DNA of 64,000 nucleotides from Leptotrichia wadei (GTDB lineage Bacteria; Fusobacteriota; Fusobacteriia; Fusobacteriales; Leptotrichiaceae): NCBI RefSeq assembly GCF_007990545.2, contig NZ_AP019829.2, positions 1,984,001 to 2,048,000 of the forward strand, read 5' to 3'. Shown piece by piece: positions 9,448 to 17,608 of this stretch (position 1 is its first letter; each line of letters starts with the position of its first letter). The notes under the pieces were generated by a model. It saw only the letters and a program-made list of their open reading frames with translations, ran no database searches and was not told where the DNA came from. The position numbers and the translations under genes were made by a program.

Positions 9448-12384
9448 ATGACCTCTAACTTAAAACAATTAAAAGAAGATATTAAAAAGCATAACTTTGC
9501 TAAAAGTTCAATTATCCTCGGATTAGCAGCATTGCTAGTAAGCTGTGGCGGAGGTGGCGGAGGAGGTGGCGGAGTTGGAAATTCAGGCGGAACTTCAGCT
9601 GCAACTCCAACACCTGTTAATCCAGCACCAGTAACAACAAAACCTACTGTAACAGCGACAACTTCTGGAATAGGATGGAATTCTTCCACTATTTCCTACG
9701 ACAAAAATAATCCACATAACAATTCAAACACAGCACTTACAGGTAACGACGTAAAAATAGGAATTATTGATGTTGGATTTGAAAATTCATCATTTAATCC
9801 TGATCTTACAGAAAAATTTGGAAGCCGTTTGACAAAACTTACAATTCCTGGATTTACATCAGAAGCTACTGCAAATGATGATCACGGAATTGTTGTTGCT
9901 GACCTTGCAGCAGGATCTTCAACTGGAATTGCAAAAGGAGCCAGTGTCTACGTAATTGATGCAGCAAAACGAAATACCGATAAGAATGTAACTTATCCAA
10001 GTGTAAAACTGGAAATGTACCAAAAATTAAAAGATAATGGCGTGACTATTTATAATCAGTCATTTGGAATTGACGGAGAAGTGACTGACTTTAATGCTGA
10101 CAATACTTCAAGCCATTATTACGGATTCCAAATTGGAAGCTCTATGCTTGATTTTTATAGAAATGAAGTAAATAATGGTTCGTTATTTGTATGGTCTGCC
10201 GGAAATGATTCTTCTGACAAACAGCCTACACTTGAAGGAGGTTTGCCACATTTTGAAAGCGGACTTCAAAAGGGATGGATAAACGTAGTTGCATTAACTT
10301 CAAAATATGAATCTAAGCTGGGGGATACAAGTTGGGATAACTTAACTCCTCTATCACCCGCAGGAGTTGCTAAAAACTGGACTGTAACAGCTGTCGGAGA
10401 TCAAACTTTTTCAATGAAAGGAAAAAATTACGTTGGTGGCGGATCTTCATTTGCAGCACCAATTGTAACGGGAACAGCCGCCTTAATTAAACAAAAGTAT
10501 CCTTGGATGGATGCTGATTTAATTAGACAGACAATTTTATCAACTGCAACAGATATAGGAACTCCTGGGGTTGATGATGTTTATGGATGGGGACTTTTAA
10601 ATATTGATAAAGCACTAAAAGGTCCTGCTCTATTTAGTAAACAGCTTGCACTTGCAGATAATGTAACTATTAACATTCCAAGCGGAAGTTATGTTTTTTC
10701 AAATGATATTTCAGGAGATGCCGGAGTGATTAAAAATGGTTCTGGAGATTTAATCTTATCTGGAAATTCTACATTTACAGGACCTACAACAGTAAATGAC
10801 GGAAGACTGCAGGTAAACGGTGTTTATACTTCTTCAATCAATGTAAAAAGACAAGCTATTCTTTCTACAAATAATGCCGTACTTAAAAATGATGTTATAA
10901 ATAGTGGAACTTTAGAAAATACTGGTTCTACAGAAGTTGATGGAAATTATTCATCACTTGAAAATTCCAGAATTGTGACAGGTTTAAATTCTAATATACA
11001 CGTAAAAGGAAAAGTTAGTTTAAATAATTCAAAACTTGAAGTAAAACCTGAAGAAAATGGAGAAAGAAAATATATAACATCTAATGGAATTACACAAAAT
11101 ATAATTACATCAGATGACAAAATTGAAGGAAACTTTAATAGCGTAAATACTGATGAAATGTTAAATGCTAAATTAAATCAAACTGAAAACTCTGTTTCTG
11201 CAAAAGTAAGCAGAAAAAATGTGCTAAATTATGTAGAAAAGCTCTCAGAATCTGATGAAATGCAAAAAAATACTGCACAAAATCTAGAAACCGCCTTTCA
11301 AAAACTAGATCAAGATATTGAAAATGGAACAGCGGGAAATGTTACACAGTTTGAGAGAAAAGCAGCCAGATTACAAGCTCTTACTTCTTCAAACAGAGCA
11401 GCCGTTTTAGATAGTCTGTCCGGACAAATTTATGCTTCAGCACAAGCACTTACATTCCAACATTCACAAACTGTAAATAAGGATTTATCTAATAGATTAG
11501 TTATGTTAGGAACTCTTGATAATGTTGGAGATAAATTTGGATTATGGATTTCTGGATTAGGTGCCAATGGTAAGTTAAAACAAGATGGATACGGTAAGGG
11601 AGATACTAAAGTATATGGTGGACAAGTTGGAGTTGATAAGCAATTTGGAGAAAACTTGATTTTAGGTACTGCTTTATCCTATTCAAAAGCTGATGTTAAA
11701 TTTGATAGATATGGCGGAAAATCTGATGCTAATAACTTTGGAATTTCATTATATGGAAGATTAGGAAATAAAGATATTCCTGTTTATTTACAAGGACGTT
11801 TAGGAATTGGATTTGTCGACAGTGATGTTGAAAGAAATATTATTTTAAGTAATAATGACTATACTAGAGCTAAAATTAATCATAATGATAAAGTTTATTC
11901 TGGATATTTAGAAACAGGATATGATGTTAAAAATGCTAATGGAGACTTTGTTGTAACACCATTTGTAGGATTAACTCATGATACAGTTCAAAGAGGGTCA
12001 TTCTCTGAAGAAAAAAGTCAATTTGGACTAACTGCCGACAAGAAAAATTATAATCAGACAGCTGCATTAGTTGGGCTTAGAGTTGGAAAAGCTGTAAATT
12101 GGAAGAGTGGAAGCAAGACTACGTTCCAAGGTTATGTAACACATCAAAGAGCCTTTAATAAACAGGATTTAAGTTTTGATGCAAGATATACTGGACTTCC
12201 AGGAGCTACATTTAAGGTAAAAGGTATTGGACTTGCTAAGAATAAGACTTGGGCTGGAGTTGGAGCATTAACAGAAGTAAATAAAGACTTTGGATGGTAT
12301 GTAAATTATGATGGTTCTGTTGATGGTGGAAAAGGTAAAGGAAACAATAATGTGTTTACAACAGGAGTCAGATTTAATTTTTAA
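9448..12384 (+). CDS. Lipid-anchored autotransporter subtilisin-like serine protease
   Basis: A 978-aa surface protease. An extended N-terminus leads to a lipobox LLVSC with Cys33 as the lipidation site, followed by a run of nine Gly and a Thr/Pro linker. The S8 domain (about 75-395) has Asp108 (IIDVG), His146 (DDHG), oxyanion Asn253 and Ser334 (GGSSFAAP). A passenger-associated repeat (NGSGDLILSGNSTFTG) sits near 433, and a beta-barrel translocator fills about 690-978, ending in Phe. Lipobox plus subtilase plus barrel is the layout of meningococcal NalP, which releases other surface proteins by cleavage; the same role here is inference. AAAGGAG precedes the ATG. Confidence 0.93.
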   Translation: MTSNLKQLKEDIKKHNFAKSSIILGLAALLVSCGGGGGGGGGVGNSGGTSAATPTPVNPAPVTTKPTVTATTSGIGWNSSTISYDKNNPHNNSNTALTGNDVKIGIIDVGFENSSFNPDLTEKFGSRLTKLTIPGFTSEATANDDHGIVVADLAAGSSTGIAKGASVYVIDAAKRNTDKNVTYPSVKLEMYQKLKDNGVTIYNQSFGIDGEVTDFNADNTSSHYYGFQIGSSMLDFYRNEVNNGSLFVWSAGNDSSDKQPTLEGGLPHFESGLQKGWINVVALTSKYESKLGDTSWDNLTPLSPAGVAKNWTVTAVGDQTFSMKGKNYVGGGSSFAAPIVTGTAALIKQKYPWMDADLIRQTILSTATDIGTPGVDDVYGWGLLNIDKALKGPALFSKQLALADNVTINIPSGSYVFSNDISGDAGVIKNGSGDLILSGNSTFTGPTTVNDGRLQVNGVYTSSINVKRQAILSTNNAVLKNDVINSGTLENTGSTEVDGNYSSLENSRIVTGLNSNIHVKGKVSLNNSKLEVKPEENGERKYITSNGITQNIITSDDKIEGNFNSVNTDEMLNAKLNQTENSVSAKVSRKNVLNYVEKLSESDEMQKNTAQNLETAFQKLDQDIENGTAGNVTQFERKAARLQALTSSNRAAVLDSLSGQIYASAQALTFQHSQTVNKDLSNRLVMLGTLDNVGDKFGLWISGLGANGKLKQDGYGKGDTKVYGGQVGVDKQFGENLILGTALSYSKADVKFDRYGGKSDANNFGISLYGRLGNKDIPVYLQGRLGIGFVDSDVERNIILSNNDYTRAKINHNDKVYSGYLETGYDVKNANGDFVVTPFVGLTHDTVQRGSFSEEKSQFGLTADKKNYNQTAALVGLRVGKAVNWKSGSKTTFQGYVTHQRAFNKQDLSFDARYTGLPGATFKVKGIGLAKNKTWAGVGALTEVNKDFGWYVNYDGSVDGGKGKGNNNVFTTGVRFNF

Positions 12385-12398
12385 TCTAAATTTTAGAT
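12381..12398 (+). terminator. Short palindrome after the autotransporter gene
   Basis: AATCTAAA and TTTAGATT form a near-perfect palindrome immediately after the stop codon. It overlaps the start of the bioY promoter region and has only a weak T tract, so terminator function is uncertain. Confidence 0.35.
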
Positions 12399-12401
12399 TT
12401 G

Positions 12402-12430
12402 TTGACTTTTTAAATAACAAGTGTTATAAT
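12402..12430 (+). promoter_or_regulatory. Consensus promoter of bioY
   Basis: -35 TTGACT (12402-12407), 17-bp spacer, -10 TATAAT (12425-12430), about 32 bp before the start codon. TTGTT and AACAA half sites within it form a short inverted repeat, but the spacing does not match known BirA operators, so regulation by biotin repressor is not claimed. Confidence 0.8.
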
Positions 12431-12462
12431 ACTATAAAATAATAAAAATGGAGGTTTTTTTT

Positions 12463-13041
12463 ATGAAACAGAATACATTGATTAGTAATATTATAAAAAT
12501 TGAAACAAAAGAAAAGGAAACTTTTAAAAACATTCTTTTAGTACTAGGTGGAGTAGCATTTTTATCAATAATGTCTCAAATTTTAATTCCACTTCCTTAT
12601 ACTCCTGTACCAATTTCACTTGGAACATTTGGAGTAACACTAATGGCACTATTATACGGAAGAAAATTGGGAACTGCAACTATACTTTCCTATGTTGCGG
12701 CAGGTAGCTTAGGCGCTCCAATTTTTGCTGGAGGTAAAGCTGGTTCATTATTCTCACCAACTGGCGGATATATTTTAGGATATATTGCAGCTACAATAAT
12801 TTTAGGATATTTAGCAGATAGAGGTGTTACAAAGTCTTATGTTAAAACAATTCTTTCACTAATACTTTCAAGTGCCATTATTTTAACATTAGGTTCATTA
12901 GTATTGTCATTATTTGTACCTGGAAAAAACGCGTTTATGATTGGTGTATTGCCTTTCCTTCCTGGAGATGCATTAAAATCAACTACCGTAACACTTTTAC
13001 TTCCGACATTGTGGAAATTTATTCCAAAAAATGACAAATAA
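12463..13041 (+). CDS. bioY: Biotin transporter BioY (ECF S component)
   Basis: Membrane protein of about 192 aa, the substrate-binding subunit of the biotin energy-coupling-factor transporter. The segment PYTPVPISLGTFGV near residue 40 and the Gly-rich SPTGGYILGYIAA near residue 100 are characteristic. About six membrane helices are visible. An ATG at 12448 is in frame, but its own GGAGG is the ribosome binding site of the ATG at 12463, so the latter is taken as the start. No EcfA/EcfT genes are near; a shared ECF module elsewhere or solitary function is expected. Confidence 0.92.
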   Translation: MKQNTLISNIIKIETKEKETFKNILLVLGGVAFLSIMSQILIPLPYTPVPISLGTFGVTLMALLYGRKLGTATILSYVAAGSLGAPIFAGGKAGSLFSPTGGYILGYIAATIILGYLADRGVTKSYVKTILSLILSSAIILTLGSLVLSLFVPGKNAFMIGVLPFLPGDALKSTTVTLLLPTLWKFIPKNDK

Positions 13042-13070
13042 ATATCTAATAGAAAGAATTAATTTATTAA

Positions 13071-13340
13071 GTGTGTTAGAACACTCGTGGCTTTGGCCAT
13101 GAGATGAATAACACCAACATTGAAAATGTTGCTTTAAAATTTGCAATATTACTAATATATTTGGGTTTAAAATATAATATATAGATAAAAAGTAGCAGTG
13201 TAGACATAATGTCTTATCTAGTAGCGGCTATTGTGGACTAGACAAAAAGAATAAGGATTTTAAAATCAAACTTCTTAGAAGATAACTTACTTTTTCAGTT
13301 ATCTTATGAAGCTCTCGACTTTTAGTCGTGAGTAGTTCAC
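13071..13340 (+). mobile_element. IS200/IS605-type non-autonomous element (ends only, no tnpA/tnpB)
   Basis: About 270 bp. The left part has an imperfect hairpin CTCGTGGC-TTTG-GCCATGAG (13084-13103) followed by ATGAAT. The right part ends with an imperfect hairpin (13312-13333) and TAGTTCAC. The complete element at 57-58.7 kb has the same signposts: a left-end hairpin followed by GAGATGAAT, and a right end of hairpin plus GAGTAGTTCAC. Ends without genes are characteristic of palindrome-associated (PATE/MITE-like) derivatives. The exact left boundary is not fixed. Confidence 0.65.
13190..13340 (+). ncRNA. Orphan omega-RNA-like scaffold
   Basis: The 3' part reads GAAGCTCTCGAC, loop, GTCGTGAGTAGTTCAC, the arrangement of TnpB guide-RNA (omega-RNA) 3' ends, in which the last bases abut the element border and the next ~16 nt act as guide (here from 13341). 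A second hairpin, AGATAACT / AGTTATCT (about 13280-13304), lies before it. No tnpB is adjacent. RNA function is inference from similarity of layout; a tnpB elsewhere in the genome could use it. Confidence 0.5.
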
Positions 13341-13347
13341 TATACAT

Positions 13348-13580
13348 CTATCTAAAAAGAAATTGCCTGAAAAAGTAAAACAAATTGTATATAAAATACT
13401 GAATATGAACTTTACTGTGATTCTCACTCAATTTGTAATTGTTTCAGCTATACAGCCATTAGCTTATGTATTACTGGACTTTGGATTTACTGGATTATTT
13501 CACATATTATAGGAACAGTAAAATTTTTGAAAAATGAAGATTATTCATATAAATTTTCAGCAAATATTTTGAAACCATAA
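13348..13580 (+). pseudogene. Remnant of a DUF4870-like membrane protein gene
   Basis: Reading from 13348 gives a hydrophobic peptide with KLPEKVKQIVYKIL, then ILTQFVIVSAIQPLAYVLL, then GFTGLFHIL and a stop at 13510. Shifting frame near 13502-13508 continues with IIGTVKFLKNEDYSYKFSANI and a stop at 13580. The end resembles DUF4870/Tic20-like proteins, whose last helix is followed by a Tyr-rich tail. The 5' part is missing, and the fragment begins just where the omega-RNA-like element ends. It is therefore a truncated, frameshifted relic, possibly disrupted by that insertion. Confidence 0.5.
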
Positions 13581-13608
13581 AAATTGATATATTAATTATC
13601 GTATAAAT

Positions 13609-13648
13609 TCCCGTTTTAAAAAAAATTTTTTAAACGGGAGTTTTTTTG
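13609..13648 (+). terminator. Rho-independent terminator
   Basis: CCCGTTTTAAAAA pairs with TTTTTTAAACGGG and is followed by AGTTTTTTTG. It ends transcripts coming from bioY and the DUF4870 remnant. Confidence 0.8.
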
Positions 13649-13804
13649 TAACATAAGTTACAGTATTATTTGAAAAAATATTATAGAATATAAGTGGAGA
13701 GAAATCAACAGTTTTATACTATTTCCTATTCTTATTTTAGGATTTTAGTATAAAATTGATTTATTATTTGCTTTTTTGGAAAATATCATTATAACTTTTG
13801 ATTT

Positions 13805-13861
13805 AAAATGCATTTTATAATAGTCAGATAAAAGATCTGATGTTATTAGATGCATTTTTTA
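13805..13861 (+). terminator. Long nested hairpin with T tract upstream of the metal operon
   Basis: AAAATGCAT / ATGCATTTT outer arms and TCAGAT / ATCTGA inner arms form an imperfect hairpin of about 24 bp per arm with loop AAAAG, followed by a run of six T. It could be a second terminator isolating the DtxR-family operon. Confidence 0.6.
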
Positions 13862-13915
13862 TTTTATCTCAATTTTATTATTTTAATGTTAAAAATATTC
13901 ATATAAAAAAATATC

Positions 13916-13944
13916 TTGACAACCAAAGTATATAATGTTAATAT
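13916..13944 (+). promoter_or_regulatory. Promoter of the DtxR/metal-transport operon
   Basis: -35 TTGACA (13916-13921), 17-bp spacer, -10 TAATAT (13939-13944). The start codon is 64 bp downstream and two operator-like inverted repeats lie between. Confidence 0.75.
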
Positions 13945-13954
13945 ATTATTGTTA

Positions 13955-13995
13955 TTAGGTCTTCCTAACTTTAAAATTAGGTTTAGCTAAAACTG
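13955..13995 (+). promoter_or_regulatory. Two tandem DtxR-like operators
   Basis: Box 1 (13955-13973) begins TTAGGTCTTCCTAAC and box 2 (13977-13995) begins TTAGGTTTAGCTAA. Both resemble the DtxR consensus TTAGGTTAGCCTAACCTAA, box 1 at about 15 of 19 positions by eye. They sit between the -10 and the regulator's own start codon, so metal-dependent autorepression of the operon is likely. Confidence 0.7.
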
Positions 13996-14007
13996 AAAGG
14001 AGTTGAG

Positions 14008-14682
14008 ATGAGCAGAAGTATAGAAGACTATTTAAAGGGAATATATACTTTGAAAAAAAAGAAGGAATATTCCAATAAAAAACTTGCAGAATATTTAAAT
14101 ATCTCTCCAGCTTCAGTTAGTGAAATGATAAAAAAGTTGGCAAACGATGATTATTTAACTATCGACAAAAAAACAGTAAAACTTACTGAAAAAGGGAACA
14201 GCTTTGCACTTGACATTATACGTAAACATAGGGTTTGGGAAGTTTTTTTGTTTGAAAAGCTGGGATATGAAAAGAAAGAAGTGCATAAAGAAGCAGAAAT
14301 TTTGGAACATGTAACTAGCAATAAACTTCTTCAAAAGCTGGAAAAATTCCTGTTTTATCCTAAGGAATGTCCGCACGGAAGCCCGATTTTCTATGATTTA
14401 GAAAACTTGGATGAGGAAAATATTATAAAATTATCCGAAGCTGAGGAAAATGATGAAATTGTTATATTAAGTGTAGAGGATAATATTGAATTATATGATT
14501 ATCTACGAGATTTAGATATAAATTTAAAGGAAAAATATATCGTAGAAAGAAAAGATCCGTTTAATGGACCAATATATTTGAAAAGTGAGCAAAATAATGG
14601 AAAAATAGTGGCTTTTAATGCAGCAGATATGATTGAGGTTTATAAAAAAAATAAAGATTTGGAGGAGACAGATAATGAGTAA
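14008..14682 (+). CDS. DtxR/MntR-family metal-dependent transcriptional regulator
   Basis: A 224-aa regulator. Residues 1-65 form the winged helix (YLKGIYTL, YLNISPASVSEMIKKL, LTEKG). The dimerisation/metal-binding domain follows with HRVWEVFL and ECPHGSPI, the latter close to the DtxR metal-site motif. The remaining roughly 80 residues fit a FeoA/SH3-like domain. The stop codon overlaps the binding-protein start (ATGAGTAA), so they are translationally coupled. It probably represses its own operon when loaded with Mn or Fe. The length and full domain set are nearer DtxR/IdeR/TroR than the short Bacillus MntR. Confidence 0.88.
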   Translation: MSRSIEDYLKGIYTLKKKKEYSNKKLAEYLNISPASVSEMIKKLANDDYLTIDKKTVKLTEKGNSFALDIIRKHRVWEVFLFEKLGYEKKEVHKEAEILEHVTSNKLLQKLEKFLFYPKECPHGSPIFYDLENLDEENIIKLSEAEENDEIVILSVEDNIELYDYLRDLDINLKEKYIVERKDPFNGPIYLKSEQNNGKIVAFNAADMIEVYKKNKDLEETDNE

Positions 14683-15610
14683 AAACAACGTATTAACAAA
14701 ATTAAACTTAGTAATCGCAGTATGTGTAGCAATGATGCTACTAATATCTTGTGGAAAAGGTGGAGCTTCATCAGGTAAAAAAATAAAAGTTACGACAACA
14801 ACGACAATGCTTACTGACCTTGTAAAAACAATTGGTGGAGATAAAGTCGAAGTTACAGGACTTATGGGAGAAGGAGTAGATCCGCATTTGTATAGTGCTA
14901 GTGCAGGAGATATTGAAAAACTTGGAAATGCAGACATTATAGTGTATGGTGGATTACATCTGGAAGGTAAAATGACAGAAATTTTTGAAAAATTAACTTC
15001 TCAAAACAAAAATATACTAAATGTTGGGGACAAACTAGATAAAAGTAAAATTCATTTAGTTGACCAAAATACTCCTGATCCGCATGTATGGTTCAATACA
15101 GAATTATGGGAAAAAGAAGCTGAGGCAGTCGAAGCTGAATTAAGTAAATTTGATCCTAAAAATAGTGACTACTACAAAGAAAACTTGAAAAAATATAAAG
15201 CTGAACTAAATGAACTTACAACTTATGTAAAAACAAGAATAAGTGAAATTCCTGAAAAAAGCAGAGTTCTTGTAACAGCTCACGATGCATTTAACTACTT
15301 TGGAGAACAATTTGGACTAGAAGTAAAAGCAATACAAGGTGTTTCTACAGATTCTGAAACTGGTACAAAAAATATAAGCGACTTAGCCAATTTCATTGTT
15401 CAAAGAAATATAAAAGCAATATTTGTAGAATCTTCTGTTCCGAAAAAAAGTATAGAAGCATTGCAGGAAGCTGTAAAAGCTAGAGGAAAAGAAGTTAAAA
15501 TAGGTGGAGAATTGTATTCAGATTCGCTAGGAGATAAAGCACATAACTCTGAAACTTATATTAAAACAGTTAAAGCAAACGCCGATACCATTGTAAATGC
15601 TTTAAAATAA
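14675..15610 (+). CDS. Metal ABC transporter substrate-binding lipoprotein (TroA/ZnuA/MntC family)
   Basis: Cluster A-I binding protein of about 311 aa. Signal peptide with lipobox LLISC near residue 25. The metal-ligand landmarks are GVDPHLYSAS (first His), DPHVWFNT (second His), TAHDAFNYFG (third His region) and a later GGELYSDSLG (Asp). The frame opens upstream, but the ATG at 14675 overlaps the regulator stop and follows GGAGGAGA. The His-rich loop typical of ZnuA is absent, which favours manganese or iron over zinc (inference). Confidence 0.9.
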   Translation: MSKNNVLTKLNLVIAVCVAMMLLISCGKGGASSGKKIKVTTTTTMLTDLVKTIGGDKVEVTGLMGEGVDPHLYSASAGDIEKLGNADIIVYGGLHLEGKMTEIFEKLTSQNKNILNVGDKLDKSKIHLVDQNTPDPHVWFNTELWEKEAEAVEAELSKFDPKNSDYYKENLKKYKAELNELTTYVKTRISEIPEKSRVLVTAHDAFNYFGEQFGLEVKAIQGVSTDSETGTKNISDLANFIVQRNIKAIFVESSVPKKSIEALQEAVKARGKEVKIGGELYSDSLGDKAHNSETYIKTVKANADTIVNALK

Positions 15611-15653
15611 AAATTAAACTCGCTTTTCTCAGACCATAATTTTTATTTTCAAA

Positions 15654-15775
15654 AAATGCTTAGACAAGCGGGGATGCAAGGGTATGGCGATTGATACCCT
15701 TGCAATAATTAAAAAAATAACATAAAAAATTAAAGGAAAATATTTATTAATAACAATTTATTTTATAAAAATACA
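15654..15775 (+). repeat. Hairpin repeat with loop GGCGATTG, copy 1 (inside metal operon)
   Basis: Begins with AATGCTTAGACAAG. GCAAGGGTAT (15676-15685) and ATACCCTTGC (15694-15703) form a perfect 10-bp stem around GGCGATTG. The tail holds AAAATATTTATTAAT. A second copy is at 53653-53758. Here it separates the binding-protein gene from the ATPase gene by 260 bp, where it could stabilise or partly terminate the upstream mRNA. Confidence 0.75.
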
Positions 15776-15870
15776 AAATGATTATTAAAAATTAAGACAA
15801 AATGAGACATTAAATAAAAAATAAATTTGCAGAAATAGAACAGTTTTACAATTTAGGAGAAGGAGGAAAG

Positions 15871-16647
15871 ATGAATCAAAATGTTTCTGATGATATTATT
15901 ATAAGGGTTGAGGATTTAACGGTAGCTTATGAAGATAAGCCTGTTTTGTGGGATGTTGAGCTTGACATTAAAAAGGGAGTCCTTATGGCTATAGTGGGAC
16001 CAAATGGGGCTGGGAAATCTACTTTAATTAAAGCAATGCTTGATTTACTAAAGCCTGTTACTGGAGAAGTAAGATTTTATGATGAAAAATATAGCAAAGT
16101 GCGGGATAAGATAGCTTATGTACCACAAAGAGGAAGTGTTGACTGGGATTTTCCCACTACTGTATTTGATGTTGTGGAAATGGGGCGTTATGGAAAAGTC
16201 GGGTGGTTAAAGAAAGTTAGAAAAATTGATAAGGAAAAGACGAAGGAAGCTATTCACAAAGTGGAAATGGATGAATTTTCAGATAGACAGATAAGCCAGT
16301 TATCTGGCGGGCAGCAGCAAAGAGTGTTTTTGGCACGGGCATTAGTGCAGGATGCTGAAATATATTTTATGGATGAGCCGTTTCAAGGTGTCGACAGTAA
16401 AACGGAAAAATCTATTGTAAATATTTTAAAAAAATTGCGAGATGAGAAAAAAACTGTAATTGCTGTTCATCATGATTTGCAGACAGTAAAGGATTATTTT
16501 GATTATGTGACATTTATAAATGTGTCTGTTATAGCTTCTGGACCTGTGGAAGAAATTTTTACTCCTGAAAATATTGAAAAAACATATAAGAGTAAAAAAG
16601 CAACTCAAAATAATGGAAATCTGTCTGAAATTGAAAAGGAGCGATAA
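15871..16647 (+). CDS. Metal ABC transporter ATP-binding protein (TroB/ZnuC/MntB family)
   Basis: ATPase of 258 aa. Walker A GPNGAGKST near residue 47, signature LSGGQQQRVFLARAL near 145 and Walker B IYFMDEPFQGVD near 168. The segment YVPQRGSVDWDFPTTVFDVV (Q loop region) is typical of Mn/Zn/Fe importers. AGGAGGAAAG precedes the ATG at 15871. The 260-bp gap from the binding-protein gene holds a repeat, so the stoichiometry may be set by RNA processing. The next gene starts one base after its stop. Confidence 0.92.
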   Translation: MNQNVSDDIIIRVEDLTVAYEDKPVLWDVELDIKKGVLMAIVGPNGAGKSTLIKAMLDLLKPVTGEVRFYDEKYSKVRDKIAYVPQRGSVDWDFPTTVFDVVEMGRYGKVGWLKKVRKIDKEKTKEAIHKVEMDEFSDRQISQLSGGQQQRVFLARALVQDAEIYFMDEPFQGVDSKTEKSIVNILKKLRDEKKTVIAVHHDLQTVKDYFDYVTFINVSVIASGPVEEIFTPENIEKTYKSKKATQNNGNLSEIEKER

Positions 16648-16648
16648 A

Positions 16649-17605
16649 ATGAATATATTAAATCTTCTTATAACAGATCATACATTCAGAACAGTTGCAC
16701 TTGGTTGTCTATTGCTTGGAATGGTTTCAGGAATACTTGGATGTTTTGCCGTTTTACGAAAGCAAAGTTTATTGGGAGATGCAGTTTCTCATGCTTCACT
16801 TCCCGGAGTTTGCTTAGCTTTTTTATTTACAAACGTGAAAAATACAGAAGTTTTGCTGCTTGGTGCCTTAATAACAGGAATTGTATGTATTGGTTTAATC
16901 CAATTAATTCAAAATTATACAAAAATAAAATTTGATAGTGCTTTAGCATTGATTTTATCAGTATTTTTTGGGTTAGGGTTAGTTTTACTTTCTTATTTGA
17001 ATAAATTGCCGGGTGCAAATAAATCGGGATTAAATAAATTTATTTTTGGGCAAGCATCGACATTTATTAAAAGAGATGTAAATATTATCTTCATTACAGG
17101 GATTATTCTTTTAATTATAATTATTCTTTTCTGGAAGGAATTTAAAATTGTTTCGTTTGACTCTGATTTTGCCAAAACATTGGGATTTCCAAGCAAGAAA
17201 ATCGAAATATTAATTTCCATATTGATTGTAACTACTGTAATAATAGGTATTCAGGCGGCAGGAGTAATATTAATAAGTGCAATGCTTATTTCTCCAGCAG
17301 TTGCGGCACGGCAATGGACAGACAAACTTTCAATTATGGTAATTTTGGCGGCTTTTTTTGGTGGAATATCAGGTTTGCTTGGAACTTTGATTAGTATAAG
17401 TGAAAGTAATTTGCCTACCGGGCCTGTTATTGTCATAATTATAAGTATAATTGTAATTATTAGTATTCTTTTTTCAAATAAAAGAGGGATTGTATTTAAA
17501 ATTATAAGAAATCAGAAAAGAAAAAAAGAATTTAGAGAAAAACTCGAAAATAAAAAATCTGAATTAAATAGTTTAAAAATGAATAATTTGGAAAGGGGGA
17601 AATAA
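16649..17605 (+). CDS. Metal ABC transporter permease (TroC-like)
   Basis: ABC-3 family permease of about 318 aa with eight or nine hydrophobic segments. Landmarks: FAVLRKQSLLGDAVSHASLPG near residue 33 and QAAGVILISAMLISPAVAARQW near 200. AAAAGGAG precedes the ATG at 16649. The frame continues upstream into the ATPase gene, but that part is a shadow. The C-terminal 35 residues are a highly charged tail (KRKKEFREK and following) in the cytoplasm. It would pair with the next gene's permease. Confidence 0.9.
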   Translation: MNILNLLITDHTFRTVALGCLLLGMVSGILGCFAVLRKQSLLGDAVSHASLPGVCLAFLFTNVKNTEVLLLGALITGIVCIGLIQLIQNYTKIKFDSALALILSVFFGLGLVLLSYLNKLPGANKSGLNKFIFGQASTFIKRDVNIIFITGIILLIIIILFWKEFKIVSFDSDFAKTLGFPSKKIEILISILIVTTVIIGIQAAGVILISAMLISPAVAARQWTDKLSIMVILAAFFGGISGLLGTLISISESNLPTGPVIVIIISIIVIISILFSNKRGIVFKIIRNQKRKKEFREKLENKKSELNSLKMNNLERGK

Positions 17606-17608
17606 ATT

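Noticed and set aside
9541-9575. Glycine-codon run in the autotransporter as a phase-variation tract
   Set aside because: It consists of mixed GGN triplets, not a homopolymer, so slippage would change length by whole codons and not switch the gene off.
9408-9689. Pro-rich minus-strand ORF opposite the autotransporter start
   Set aside because: Shadow of the Gly/Thr/Pro-coding stretch on the other strand.
12402-12424. Biotin-repressor (BirA) operator in the bioY promoter
   Set aside because: TTGTT/AACAA arms are present but the distance between them is much shorter than in known BirA sites.
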